Notes under the pieces: generated by a model
Told to the model about the DNA's origin: nothing
What the model saw: only the letters and a program-made list of their open reading frames with translations
The model's database searches: none
Source: Stagnimonas sp965279705
Lineage (GTDB): Bacteria > Pseudomonadota > Gammaproteobacteria > Nevskiales > Nevskiaceae
Reading direction: 5' to 3'
Length of the DNA: 64,000 nt
Assembly: GCA_965279705.1 (NCBI GenBank)
Contig: OZ257257.1
Coordinates: 2,356,001-2,420,000, forward strand
In this document: piece by piece, positions 9,701-18,175 of the stretch
How the letters are laid out: every line of letters starts with the position of its first letter
How positions within the stretch are numbered: position 1 is the first letter of the stretch
Program-made: the position numbers and the translations under genes

Positions 9701-12700
9701 CGCGGCATAGCCCGCCATGCGGGCACTGCCGGTGAGGGTGTGCAGGGCGTGCATGATCGAGGTCGCCGGCGCTTGCGGCGGCTGCCAGGCGGGCACGTCG
9801 GCATGCAGCACGGCCAGCAGTTCGCGGGCTTCTTCCACGAACACTTCGGCCAGCTCGGGGTCGACCATTTCCGGCGGCACCGGCACCGCGTGCGGGATGA
9901 CGTACAACTCCAACGGCGCCGGCTCTTCAGCAGCGGTCCAGCCGGTGGATGGCGCGAAGCTGTCACCACTGACATCCGCCGTAAACACGATGGGCGCATC
10001 TGAAAACGCGAAATCGGCGCTGTAGTCAGCGCTCTCTTGCATGACCACTTCGGGCTGCCAATCGGCGGTTTCGGCTGTTAATGGCAGCGGTTCGCTGCGC
10101 AGCGGCAGGCGACGCAGCAGCTCGGCCAGCTCACGGCCGCTATCGCGGATGCCGCCTTCGCGATAACCATCCAGGAATTGATACAGATGCTCCAGCGCGT
10201 TGGTGAGTGCGATGAAGAAGGTGGAATCCGGTGTTTCTGCAGCCAGGTCATCGGCGCGCAGCCGCTCGCTCAATGCCTCGGCACCGCGCATCAGCGGCGC
10301 GCACTCCTGCGAGACGATGGCGAGTGCCTCGGCGGCATCGCCCATCGCGCGGCCGAGTGCGAAATCGGCGGGTGAAACTGTCCAGGCCACCAGCCGCTGC
10401 TCGACCATTTGCAGTCGATCGAAAGCCAGATTGACCAGCGATTCGCGACGCCCATAGCTGAGGGTTTCGCCCGTCGGCGGCAGAAAAGGCTTGAGCGCTG
10501 CCACCCGCGCCAGCCAGTCTGCGTCGTCCTGCACGGACGCGGCCGAGCCTGCCTTCAGCATCCAGTCGCGCATCACCGGCAGCACTTCGGCCAGCACGGC
10601 GCGCACTTCCGGCGATACCGGCACGTCGGCAAGCACGAACTGCTTCAGCACGGCTTCGAGCGCGCCTGAAAGTTCGCTCAGCGCTTCGGCGTTGACGACC
10701 GCCGCGGAGCCTTTGATGGTGTGCAGAGCGCGCACGGTATCGGCATCGATGAAGCTCTCGGCCTCGTTGGACAGCCAGCGTTCGATATCGCCGAGACGGT
10801 CGAACGCATCGGTGCGGAACACGCCGAGTACTTCCGGCTCGACCATCTCTGGTGCGCGGCCGCTGGCGAGAAAATGCGCGCGCGCAATGAGCGTCTGCGC
10901 ATCGTCGGGCGACTGTGCGGGCGTGTCATCACGGAACTGGCCAAGCAGCATCGGCAGGGCTCTGATCGCCTCGCCAACCACAGTCACAACCGCATTGTTG
11001 ACGGGCAAAGCGCCTTCGATGCAACGATTGAGCAAGTGCTCAAGCGACCAGCCGAACTCACCGATGCGATCGGCCCCAACCATGCGGCCACTGCCCTTGA
11101 GGGTGTGAAACGCGCGGCGGATGTCGCCCAGCGTGGCGAGGTCAGTGGGATCGCGATGGAAGACCGGCAGCTGGCGCTTGAGGCTGTCGAGAACCTCCTG
11201 CACTTCTTCGATGAAGATGGCGCGAATCTCGGGGTCGTCGTCACCCGCTGCCAATGCCGAGGGCGATTCGATATCTTCGACGAACGGGGCCTGCATCGCG
11301 GCACCTGCTTCGTAGGCGGCTTCGCTGGCGAGATCGAACTCGTCGGTCTGGCTCGGCGTTTCGGTGAAAAAAGTCTGGGCTTCGAGCGCAGCGTTCGAAC
11401 TCTCGATGGAGTCATCGAACGAAGGGCCGGCTCCGTCGATCGCACTCTCAGCCTTGCCGACGGCACGCGCCATTTCGGCCGTCAGCGCATCGAGCGAAAT
11501 AGCATCTTCATCCGGCCCTGCCGGCGCCAGTGCGGCCAGCGCCACCGACAGGGTTTCCAGCATGCGCTCAGGTTGCGGCAGCACGTCGCGCAGGGCTTCC
11601 AGGTACAACTCCAGCGCGGCGACGGATTCGGCGAAACGTACAGCCAGTGCGGGGTCGTCGCGCAGCTCCTGCGGCCCTGCAGCACGCAGCCAGTCACGTA
11701 GCTCCGCCGTCAGGTTGGCGGCCGGCAACCGGTCGAGAATGACCAGCCCGGAACTGACTTCACTGAGCAGCTGCACTGGCTCGGTGGCATCACGCAACTC
11801 ACCGCCTTTCAGGTAGGCATCGAGCTGCGCCTTGAGCTTTGCGAGATCGACCAGCATCTCGCGCAGAAGCGCGGCGATGCTTTCGAGCAGATCCTGCGAA
11901 TGCGGGACGGCTTCGATGATTTCGGTGGTCAGCGGTTCGACGCGAATCTGCCGCAGCGGACGGAACAGCGCCGTCTCCAGGCTGTGCTCCACCCGCAGCA
12001 GGGCGGTGGCGATGCGCATCCACTGGCCCTGGTTTTCGGCCGCGCCGGAGCTCAGGCTGGCCAGCTCCCCGGTCTGGTTGCGCAGCACCTGTTCGAGCTG
12101 CGGCAAACCCAGCAATACCAGCGTGTTGGCGATGCGCCCCAGCCGCTCGCCGAGCGAGCCCTGCAAGTCGGGTGAAAGACCGCCGGAGCGCAAGGCCAGA
12201 TCGAGGCCATCCTTGACCAGCGCCAGATCGGCGCGCACTTCGTCCGCCACTTTTTCGAGCAAGCGGGTGTTGGGGCCGCGCAATTGCTGGCGCGCGGCCG
12301 ACAAGGCGGGCTCGACCGGCAAGGTGGCGTCCAGCAGCAGATGGTGGCGCAGCAGCAGCCAGCGATTGCCGCCGTGGTGGATAGGTGCGGCGTAGGCCAG
12401 CAAGCGCCAGGCAATTTCAAGCGATTTGGGGTCGGCTGCGTCTTCACCACGCTCGGCCAGAATCTTGATCTGCTGGCCGAGTCGGCCGACCCAGCGCTTG
12501 AGTTCCAGCGACTCGCTGCCAGGCACGATCACCAGGGAGTCGATGGCTGCCGCGAAGGCGCTCCACAACAGCAGGATGTCGGGGCGCGTGGCGTGCGAGG
12601 CAATGTGGTCGCCCACCTTGCGCAGCTTGAGCAGGGTATTGGGCACGTCGATGCCCTTGAGCCATTGCAGCAGCAGGATCTGAAACGCCGACAGCAGCTT

Positions 12701-13261
12701 GCCCGCCACCACCGATGCGGACGCCGCCACATCCATGTGCTGCATGACCGGCAGCTGCGGATTGATGCGCAGCATCTGCTGCACGAACAGATCCGCTTCG
12801 GTGGCCGCCGCGCGGCCACAGGCCAGACGCAGCTCGCTGATGGCCGGTTGCAGCACGGCTGCGCGATCGGGCGCGGCGTGGCGCAGGGCGTCGAGATAAT
12901 CCGAGAGTTGCAGCGTCGCGCCGCTGACGGCTGCCAGCGCCTCGGCCGATTGCAACAGCTGGCCTCGCGAGACCACCTCGATGGCCGCACAGAGTTCTTC
13001 AGCCAGCAGCACGCCGCCGTGGCAGCTGGCCATGCGCAGGGCACCGAGCACCAGCTTGAGTTCGGCTTGCACGGCGTCCGCATCCAGCTCGCCTTCGTCG
13101 GCTTCCTGATGCTGGTCGATGAGCGCGCGCGCGCGTTGCAGCGAGGCGTCGATTTCGGGGGCCAGCCATTTCAGGCTGTTGGCCAACACCAGACGCTGTC
13201 CCAGTGAGGCGTTGGGCGATGGGCGCGGCGTCACGGCAGTGCCCTCGTCAGTAGCCAGCAT
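6752..13261 (-). CDS. chpA: Hybrid CheA-type histidine kinase ChpA/PilL of the twitching-motility chemosensory system
   Basis: I take the ATG at 13261 (GGAG 8 bases upstream, overlapping the pilI end by 14 bases), giving about 2169 residues. The first ~700 residues are helical with no canonical phosphotransfer motif. Four HPt-type motifs follow: HTLKGSGRM (near 717), HTIKGSAAV (845), HTLTGSARM (1172; the usual Lys is Thr) and HTLKGGARM (1419). Then come a dimerisation region, the CheA-type HATPase (HLLRNAVVHGLE near 1739; GRGVGMD near 1838), a CheW-like domain (about 1885-2010) and a C-terminal receiver (VVDDS near 2048, phospho-Asp in LLDIEMP near 2092, KPY). The P. aeruginosa ChpA is longer and has more HPt-like domains. 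It controls type IV pilus motility and surface signalling through PilG and PilH. Confidence 0.93.
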   Translation of the reverse strand: MLATDEGTAVTPRPSPNASLGQRLVLANSLKWLAPEIDASLQRARALIDQHQEADEGELDADAVQAELKLVLGALRMASCHGGVLLAEELCAAIEVVSRGQLLQSAEALAAVSGATLQLSDYLDALRHAAPDRAAVLQPAISELRLACGRAAATEADLFVQQMLRINPQLPVMQHMDVAASASVVAGKLLSAFQILLLQWLKGIDVPNTLLKLRKVGDHIASHATRPDILLLWSAFAAAIDSLVIVPGSESLELKRWVGRLGQQIKILAERGEDAADPKSLEIAWRLLAYAAPIHHGGNRWLLLRHHLLLDATLPVEPALSAARQQLRGPNTRLLEKVADEVRADLALVKDGLDLALRSGGLSPDLQGSLGERLGRIANTLVLLGLPQLEQVLRNQTGELASLSSGAAENQGQWMRIATALLRVEHSLETALFRPLRQIRVEPLTTEIIEAVPHSQDLLESIAALLREMLVDLAKLKAQLDAYLKGGELRDATEPVQLLSEVSSGLVILDRLPAANLTAELRDWLRAAGPQELRDDPALAVRFAESVAALELYLEALRDVLPQPERMLETLSVALAALAPAGPDEDAISLDALTAEMARAVGKAESAIDGAGPSFDDSIESSNAALEAQTFFTETPSQTDEFDLASEAAYEAGAAMQAPFVEDIESPSALAAGDDDPEIRAIFIEEVQEVLDSLKRQLPVFHRDPTDLATLGDIRRAFHTLKGSGRMVGADRIGEFGWSLEHLLNRCIEGALPVNNAVVTVVGEAIRALPMLLGQFRDDTPAQSPDDAQTLIARAHFLASGRAPEMVEPEVLGVFRTDAFDRLGDIERWLSNEAESFIDADTVRALHTIKGSAAVVNAEALSELSGALEAVLKQFVLADVPVSPEVRAVLAEVLPVMRDWMLKAGSAASVQDDADWLARVAALKPFLPPTGETLSYGRRESLVNLAFDRLQMVEQRLVAWTVSPADFALGRAMGDAAEALAIVSQECAPLMRGAEALSERLRADDLAAETPDSTFFIALTNALEHLYQFLDGYREGGIRDSGRELAELLRRLPLRSEPLPLTAETADWQPEVVMQESADYSADFAFSDAPIVFTADVSGDSFAPSTGWTAAEEPAPLELYVIPHAVPVPPEMVDPELAEVFVEEARELLAVLHADVPAWQPPQAPATSIMHALHTLTGSARMAGYAALGDVAHGFEQRFNGLDLAAETATLLRAELLATLPVFDEAVDAFALMIPPAAQTVPLFAETGDAAAPAFEETNKDWTFTSNIPVLPVVPVPPPPPVFTDPYVQAQTDDASAWLVNDGLVDQRSGPGPAAEAPSAPQPILQPLPSLMDGMEQFWPRPEGHPSAIETSFGEPSAEFPSVFAAPASAEPGQEAVDPELASIFIAEAGENLETIETALADWQRDAGDAAAIGELLRALHTLKGGARMTGFMPMGDVTHHMESRLSALLASGIAPAAEDHAVLKADLAVLEHMHDALSRGHYAEIARIAEPVLPKVQEAPAVSADDAPAPLRPAVATTAPGPVAEGWEPTLFWKPEEDATAATRRELARVPVESLDAMLNEAGEISIYRSRLEQQNAVLVTQLTEMRQTVVRLREQLRLMDIETDAQIAARGLNAQGVGGEADRYEQDFDPLEMDRYSRMQELSRALTEAVGDLSSLHLTMDQGVNEAQALLLQQGRINTAVQQGLMSTLMVPFSRQVARLQRVVRQTAQEEGKFADVSFEGVESELDRNVLERMTAPLEHLLRNAVVHGLENPEGRSSAGKSATGSVTVSLKREGTQLLMEVADDGYGLNFGAIRSKAIERGLLPPDAALGDDEIARFIFEAGFSTAETLTQSAGRGVGMDVVASEVKQLGGSLELRSEAGQGTRFSIRLPLSLALSQALMVKVGGEVYALPLVAIEGIGRVPRDVAVVAAGGGESSFSYGGHDYRVRPLAELIDLPHVMPDDSRSVPAVLVRMGEGVAGGERRAALIVDQLLGNREVVSKAVGPQLSSISGVSGATILPSGEVVLILDPAALVIDRARRRLIAEAAANRATLEREATQSGRLIMVVDDSVTMRRVAERLLQRNGYRVLTAKDGLDAIALLQNEAPAAILLDIEMPRADGFEVAGFVRNNERISETPIIMITSRSGDKHRTRAATLGVNRYLIKPYQEEQLLYELRALLQAREAEAA

Positions 13262-13796
13262 GGGCAAACTCCAGGCTCTCCGACAGCTTGTGCAGGCTGA
13301 AGGCAAACCACGGCTGCTCTTCGCGCTCGAAGGCTCCGAGCAGGTAGGGTGCCAGCGGGCCGGCTTCGGCCATGCGCGGATGCCGCTGGTCACTCATGCT
13401 GAACTGGCGGTAGCCCGCCACTTCGTCCACCAGAATGCCGACCGGCATCTTGGTGGAGTTGAAGATCAGCACGCGGGTGGTGGATTGCGGCGCCTTGCGC
13501 GGCAGGCCCAGAAACTGCGCGAGATCAGCCACGGCCAGAATGCCGCCACGGACGTTGGCGACCCCCATCAACCAGGGCTTGGCGCCAGGCGCGCGCGTCA
13601 TCGACGGCAGCGGGATGATTTCCCGCACGTCCTCACGCGGGGCGACGCACCAGTGCCCGCGCACCCTGAAACCCAGGCCCAGCCAGACGTCGCTGCGACG
13701 ACGCACCACATCCGGTCGCGTGATCTGCACACGCGATTCCAGATGGGCCAACAGCTCGAAAGGACTACCGGCAAAGCTCTGCGGGGCATCGGTCAT
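13248..13796 (-). CDS. pilI: CheW-like adaptor PilI
   Basis: A 182-residue single CheW domain (about residues 40-170). Recognisable family features are GFRVRGHWCVAPREDV, the conserved GVANVRGGILAVADL block and VGILVDEVAGYRQF. It lies 11 bases downstream of pilG and overlaps the chpA start. PilI couples the PilJ receptor to the ChpA kinase at the pole. No truncation is visible. Confidence 0.92.
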   Translation of the reverse strand: MTDAPQSFAGSPFELLAHLESRVQITRPDVVRRRSDVWLGLGFRVRGHWCVAPREDVREIIPLPSMTRAPGAKPWLMGVANVRGGILAVADLAQFLGLPRKAPQSTTRVLIFNSTKMPVGILVDEVAGYRQFSMSDQRHPRMAEAGPLAPYLLGAFEREEQPWFAFSLHKLSESLEFAHAGY

Positions 13797-13807
13797 GCGC
13801 GCGTAAC

Positions 13808-14212
13808 TCAGGCCGTCTTGAGGTAGGTGCGAACTGCGCCGATCAGTTCGTCCTTCGTGAACGGCTTGGTGAGGTATTCATCCGAGCCGACGATGCGACC
13901 GCGTGCGCGGTCGAACAAGCCGTCCTTGGACGACAGCATGATGACCGGGGTCTTGGCGTAGCGGGCGTTGCTCTTGATCAGCGCGCAGGCCTGATAGCCA
14001 TCCAGGCGCGGCATCATGATGTCGATGAAGATCAGATCAGGGTTCTGGTCGGCGATCTTGGCCAGGGCCTCGAAGCCGTCTGCGGCAGTGATGACCGAGT
14101 AGCCCTCTTTCATCAACAGGGTTTCGGCGGTGCGGCGGATGGTTTGCGAATCGTCGATGACCATCACTTTGGCGCCCTTGGGCGCGCTTGGATGGGTGGC
14201 TTCGGTGGACAC
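13808..14212 (-). CDS. pilG: Twitching motility response regulator PilG
   Basis: A 134-residue stand-alone receiver. I place the start at the GTG at 14212, which has AGGGAGA about 8 bases upstream and gives the length of known PilG (about 135 residues); the frame is open further upstream but without similarity. It has the acidic pair in VMVIDDSQ, the phospho-Asp in FIDIMMPRLDG, Thr/Ser in MLSSKDG and Lys in LTKPF. Stretches such as TIRRTAETLL and GRIVGSDEYLTKPF are close to PilG of Pseudomonas. It heads the pilG-pilI-chpA-chpC operon and would stimulate pilus extension. Confidence 0.93.
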   Translation of the reverse strand: MSTEATHPSAPKGAKVMVIDDSQTIRRTAETLLMKEGYSVITAADGFEALAKIADQNPDLIFIDIMMPRLDGYQACALIKSNARYAKTPVIMLSSKDGLFDRARGRIVGSDEYLTKPFTKDELIGAVRTYLKTA

Positions 14213-14425
14213 GGACCATCTCCCTGGTTTGTCGGTTGCTGTGTGGCTTTTACTGCCATTGTCACAGTGCTCGCAGTGCACAGACTTTGTAACACACAAA
14301 ACCGGGCGCTCACACTCCTGCAATGGCAACTCGCACTGCTCTTGCAAAGGTCATCTGCGCCATCATTTGGGGGTAATGTCCGCCGCACCCGGCGGCGATC
14401 CGTCTTGCCCGACAAAGGAACTCCC
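14213..14425. promoter_or_regulatory. Divergent intergenic region pilG / gshA
   Basis: This 213-base spacer between the pilG and gshA starts must contain promoters for both operons. I see no confident -35/-10 pair. A short inverted repeat (ccgccgcacccggcgg) lies near 14380-14396, about 30 bases before the gshA start, and could form a hairpin in its leader. AAAGGAA just before 14426 is the gshA ribosome binding site. Confidence 0.45.
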
Positions 14426-15751
14426 ATGTTCGACAGCCAGCTGCCGACCGTCCCCAACCTCACCACCGCCCACACCGGCCCGCTGCTGCGCTTCGAGCAG
14501 ACGCTGCTCGACCGCAGTGCCGAGATCGAAGCCTGGTTTCGCAAGGAGTTTCACCGCACGCCCGCGCCGTTCTACTGCTCGGTGGACTTGCGCAACGCCG
14601 GCTACAAGCTGGCACCGGTCGATACCAATCTGTTCCCGGCCGGCTTCAACAATCTCAATCCGGCATTCGAGCCGCTGTCGGTGCATGCCCTGCAATCGGC
14701 TTTCGAGCGCTTGATGCCCTCGGCCTGCAACGTGGTGCTGGTGCCCGAGAACCACACCCGCAACCTGTATTACCTCGAAGCGGTGGCGACGCTGCGCGAC
14801 CTCATCCTCAAGGCCGGCTACAAGGTACGCATCGGCTCGATCATCCCGGGCATGGCCGAGTCGCAGAGCTTTGAGTTGCCCAGTGGCAAGAAACTGCTGC
14901 TGGAGCCTTTGAAACGCGAAGACGATCTTGTGTTCCTGGAAGGCTTCAAACCCTGCCTGGTACTGCTGCACAACGATCTCTCGGGCGGCCGCCCCGACAT
15001 TCTCGAAGGCCTGAAGCAGCCGGTGGTGCCGCATCCCAAGCTGGGCTGGAGCGACCGCCTCAAGACGCAGCACTTTGCGCTCTATAAAGACGTGGCCGAG
15101 GACTTCACCGAACAGTTCGGCATCGACCCCTGGCTGGTCAACCCGCTATTCCGCAACTGTGGCGAGATCAACTTTGCCAAGCGTGAAGGCGAGGAATGCC
15201 TGGCCAGCAATGTCGAATTGCTGCTCGAAGACATCAAGAAAAAGTATGCAGAATATGGCGTCACCGACGAGCCCTTCGTCATCATCAAGGCCGATGCCGG
15301 CACTTATGGCATGGGCATCATGTCGGTGAAAAGCGTTGATGAAGTGCGCAACATGAACCGCGACACCCGCAAGAAAATGTCGTCGATGAAAGAGGGCAAG
15401 GAGAACACCGGAGTGATCCTGCAAGAAGGCGTCTACACCTTCGAACACTGGCGCGATGCCGCGCCCGGCTCCGCGGACATGACCGCCGAGCCCGTGGTCT
15501 ACATGATCGACCACTATGTGGTGGGTGGCTTCTACCGCGTGCACGGCGGCCGCTCCAACACCGAAAACCTCAATGCACCTGGCGCGCAGTTCCGCCAGCT
15601 GGCCTTTAACAATGCCTGCAACTGCCCCGAGCCTGCGGCGGCACCGGATGCAGAGCCCAACAAGTTCTATGCCTACGGCGTGGTGGCACGGCTGGCTCTG
15701 CTCGCCGCCGCTCGCGAGACCGTTGCGGTGCTGTCGAGCGACGCGCAATGA
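14426..15751 (+). CDS. gshA: Glutamate-cysteine ligase (proteobacterial gshA type related to Acidithiobacillus)
   Basis: A 441-residue protein from the ATG at 14426; sequence upstream of this shows no similarity and belongs to the leader. It does not resemble E. coli GshA but matches the separate family found in Acidithiobacillus and many beta/gammaproteobacteria. Examples are VPENHTRNLYYLEAV, the Lys/Asp/Gly-rich IIKADAGTYGMGIMSV loop (about residues 287-303) and FYRVHGGRSNTENLNAPG. It makes gamma-glutamylcysteine, the first step of glutathione synthesis. The stop overlaps the gshB start by 4 bases, so both steps are coupled. Confidence 0.92.
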   Translation: MFDSQLPTVPNLTTAHTGPLLRFEQTLLDRSAEIEAWFRKEFHRTPAPFYCSVDLRNAGYKLAPVDTNLFPAGFNNLNPAFEPLSVHALQSAFERLMPSACNVVLVPENHTRNLYYLEAVATLRDLILKAGYKVRIGSIIPGMAESQSFELPSGKKLLLEPLKREDDLVFLEGFKPCLVLLHNDLSGGRPDILEGLKQPVVPHPKLGWSDRLKTQHFALYKDVAEDFTEQFGIDPWLVNPLFRNCGEINFAKREGEECLASNVELLLEDIKKKYAEYGVTDEPFVIIKADAGTYGMGIMSVKSVDEVRNMNRDTRKKMSSMKEGKENTGVILQEGVYTFEHWRDAAPGSADMTAEPVVYMIDHYVVGGFYRVHGGRSNTENLNAPGAQFRQLAFNNACNCPEPAAAPDAEPNKFYAYGVVARLALLAAARETVAVLSSDAQ

Positions 15752-16701
15752 GTCGCGTCGTTGGCTTTGTCTGCGACCCGGTTGAGGACTTCAAGCCTTA
15801 CAAGGACACCACCTTCGCGCTGATGCTTGCGGCACAGGCGCGCGGCTGGGACTTGGTGGTGTTCGGTGTGGGTGATCTCTGGGTGAAAGACGGCACCGCG
15901 CACGGCCGTGGTCGCCGGCTGAAAGTCACCGATGACAAGAAGCACTGGTTCGACTGGCTGGGCGATGCCGAAGTGCTGACGCTGGGCACGCTCGACGTGC
16001 TGCTGATGCGCGCCGACCCACCAGTCAACGCCGCCTATATCGCTGCCACCTGGGTGCTCGAGCTGGCTGAAAAGCAGGGCGCGCTGGTGCTCAACCGCCC
16101 CGCTGCACTGCGCGACTACAACGAGAAACTGGCCACCGCGTGGTTCCCCGATTTCTCGCCGCCGACCCTGTTCGCAGCCGACATGGCCGCCCTGCGCGCC
16201 TTTCACGCCGAGCACGGCGACGTCATCTACAAACCCATCGACGGCATGGGCGGACGCGGCATCTTTCGGGTCAAGCCCGACGGCCTCAATCTACGCAGCG
16301 TCATCGAACAGCTCAGCGATTACGGCAAGCAGATGATTACCGCACAGAAGTATCTGCCCGCGATCAGCGATGGCGACACCCGCGTGCTGATCGTGCACGG
16401 CGAAGCCATCGACTACGGCCTGGCACGCATCCCGCAGGCAGGCGAGACGCGCGGCAATCTGGCGGCCGGCGGCCGTGGCGAGCCGCGACCGCTCACCGCC
16501 GCACAGCGCCGCATCGGCGAAGCCCTGGGCCCCAAGCTGCTCGAAAAAGGGCTGTGGTTCGTCGGCCTCGACGTGATTGGCGAGCACCTGACCGAAATCA
16601 ACATCACCTCGCCCACCTGCGCGCGCGAAATCGACGCCGCGTTTGGCACCGACATTGCGGGCCGACTGATGAAGGCCATCGAATCACGACTGGCACACTG
16701 A
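15748..16701 (+). CDS. gshB: Glutathione synthase
   Basis: A 317-residue ATP-grasp enzyme of normal length. Features are the N-terminal DPVEDFKPYKDTTFALMLAA motif, MRADPPVNAAYIAATW (substrate binding), the Gly-rich loop KPIDGMGGRGIF near residues 158-170 and EINITSPTCARE near the C-terminus, which holds the metal/ATP ligands. It adds glycine to gamma-glutamylcysteine. In Pseudomonas gshB sits next to pilG; here gshA-gshB run divergently from pilG. Confidence 0.96.
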   Translation: MSRVVGFVCDPVEDFKPYKDTTFALMLAAQARGWDLVVFGVGDLWVKDGTAHGRGRRLKVTDDKKHWFDWLGDAEVLTLGTLDVLLMRADPPVNAAYIAATWVLELAEKQGALVLNRPAALRDYNEKLATAWFPDFSPPTLFAADMAALRAFHAEHGDVIYKPIDGMGGRGIFRVKPDGLNLRSVIEQLSDYGKQMITAQKYLPAISDGDTRVLIVHGEAIDYGLARIPQAGETRGNLAAGGRGEPRPLTAAQRRIGEALGPKLLEKGLWFVGLDVIGEHLTEINITSPTCAREIDAAFGTDIAGRLMKAIESRLAH

Positions 16702-16711
16702 AACCTCCGCC

Positions 16712-18154
16712 ATGACCAAGACCCTGCTCGCTACCCTGATTGCCGCCTCCCTCAGCACTGTGGCCATCGCTCACGATGAGCCAGCTCCCGCAGTGGGCGA
16801 CAGTGCGATGGCGGCGACGCTGGTGCGCATCCGCGATGCCGCCGTCGGCTCCGACTATGCCTATCGGCAGACCGCAATGCTTTCGGACGAAGTTGGCCCG
16901 CGCCTCACCGGCTCCAAGGGCGCGGCCGAAGCCGTGAAGCGCGTCGCCGCCGAGCTGCGGGCGCTGGGTCTGGAAGTGAAACTGGAGCCTGTGAAAGTGC
17001 CGCACTGGGTGCGCGGCGAAGAGACCGCCTCGCTCGTCGGCTGGAACAACCGTGCGCAGGGCCTCAGCCACAAGCTCGCCATCACCGCGCTCGGCGGCAG
17101 TGTCGCCACGCCGAAGAAAGGCCTCACGGCCGAGGTCGTGCCGGTGCGTGATTTTGCCGAACTGACGGCGCTGGGTCGTGAAAACATCAGCGGCAAAATC
17201 GTGCTGTTCACCGCAGCTTTCGACGAGCAGATGGCCGCGGCCGGGCATGCCGGCGAGGCCTATGGCGGCGCGGTCGCCTACCGCGGTCTGGGTGCGTCCA
17301 AAGCGGCGGCGCTGGGTGCGGTGGCCAGCATCAATCGCTCGGCCGGCCCGATCGGCAACCACCAGCCACACACCGGCGCGCTGCGCTACGCCGACGACGT
17401 CACCAAGATTCCGGCAGCTGCCATCGCCGCCGAAGATTCGCTCCTGATCGAGCGCCTCGCCGCCAAGGGCAAGGTGACAATGCAGCTCACCCTCACGCCA
17501 CAAACCCTGCCCGACACCGACAGCTTCAATGTGGTGGCCGATCTCAAGGGGCGCGAACTGCCGGAGGAGATCGTGTTGGTCAGCGGCCATCTCGACAGCT
17601 GGGACCTCGGCACCGGCGCGCAGGACGATGCCACTGGCGTCGCGGCTGCGATGCACGTCGCCGCCACGTTAAAGAGCTTGGGCCTGACGCCGCGCCGCAC
17701 CATCCGCGTGGTGGCTTGGATGAACGAGGAAAACGGCCTCAAGGGCGGCACCAGCTATGCCGAGATGCACGCCGGCGATATTGCCAAGCACATCGCCGCC
17801 CTGGAAATGGATTACGGCAGCGGCCACCCAACCGGCTTCGCCGCCAACGTCACTCCCGCCACCCTGCCACTGCTCAAACCCATCGGCGAAGTGCTGAGCG
17901 GCATCGGCGCGGGCATCGTCGACTTTCGGCTCGGCGGCGTCGGTGCCGACATCGGCCCGCTCAACAAGGCCGGCGTTCCGGGCTTTGCACCGCTGACCGA
18001 TGGTCGCGACTACTTCACCATCCATCACACCGCCGCCGACACGCTGGACAAGGTCAACCCGCGTTACCTGGCTGAGAACGCCGCCGTGCTCAGCGTGCTG
18101 GCCTATGCACTGGCCGAAGGCGAGCCGCTGCCGCGTTTGCCTGCCACGCCCTGA
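16712..18154 (+). CDS. Exported M28-family metallopeptidase (carboxypeptidase Q-like, PA domain insert)
   Basis: A 480-residue protein with a signal peptide (cleavage near AIAHD, residue 20). The di-zinc site is visible: His and Asp in SGHLDSWDLGTGAQDD (about 290-305), Glu-Glu in MNEENGLKGG, Asp in LEMDYGSG and His in FTIHHTAADT. The middle (about 120-230) is a protease-associated region. The layout resembles plasma glutamate carboxypeptidase (PGCP/CPQ), which releases N-terminal or dipeptide residues in the periplasm. It is 10 bases after gshB; a link to glutathione breakdown is possible but unproven. Confidence 0.88.
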   Translation: MTKTLLATLIAASLSTVAIAHDEPAPAVGDSAMAATLVRIRDAAVGSDYAYRQTAMLSDEVGPRLTGSKGAAEAVKRVAAELRALGLEVKLEPVKVPHWVRGEETASLVGWNNRAQGLSHKLAITALGGSVATPKKGLTAEVVPVRDFAELTALGRENISGKIVLFTAAFDEQMAAAGHAGEAYGGAVAYRGLGASKAAALGAVASINRSAGPIGNHQPHTGALRYADDVTKIPAAAIAAEDSLLIERLAAKGKVTMQLTLTPQTLPDTDSFNVVADLKGRELPEEIVLVSGHLDSWDLGTGAQDDATGVAAAMHVAATLKSLGLTPRRTIRVVAWMNEENGLKGGTSYAEMHAGDIAKHIAALEMDYGSGHPTGFAANVTPATLPLLKPIGEVLSGIGAGIVDFRLGGVGADIGPLNKAGVPGFAPLTDGRDYFTIHHTAADTLDKVNPRYLAENAAVLSVLAYALAEGEPLPRLPATP

Positions 18155-18175
18155 GGGCTGGATATACTGCGGCCA
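18137..18175 (+). promoter_or_regulatory. Candidate promoter giving a nearly leaderless yqgE transcript
   Basis: TATACT at 18163-18168 is a good -10 element. Transcription would start about 7 bases later, at or next to the yqgE ATG at 18175. The -35 side is weak (TTGCCT at 18137, spacer about 20). No Shine-Dalgarno sequence is visible before this ATG, which fits a leaderless message. Confidence 0.4.

Noticed and set aside
9227..10003. Open frame of 258 codons opposite the HPt region of chpA.
   Set aside because: Shadow frame; rich in Arg, Gly and His, no signal peptide or domain, no ribosome site.
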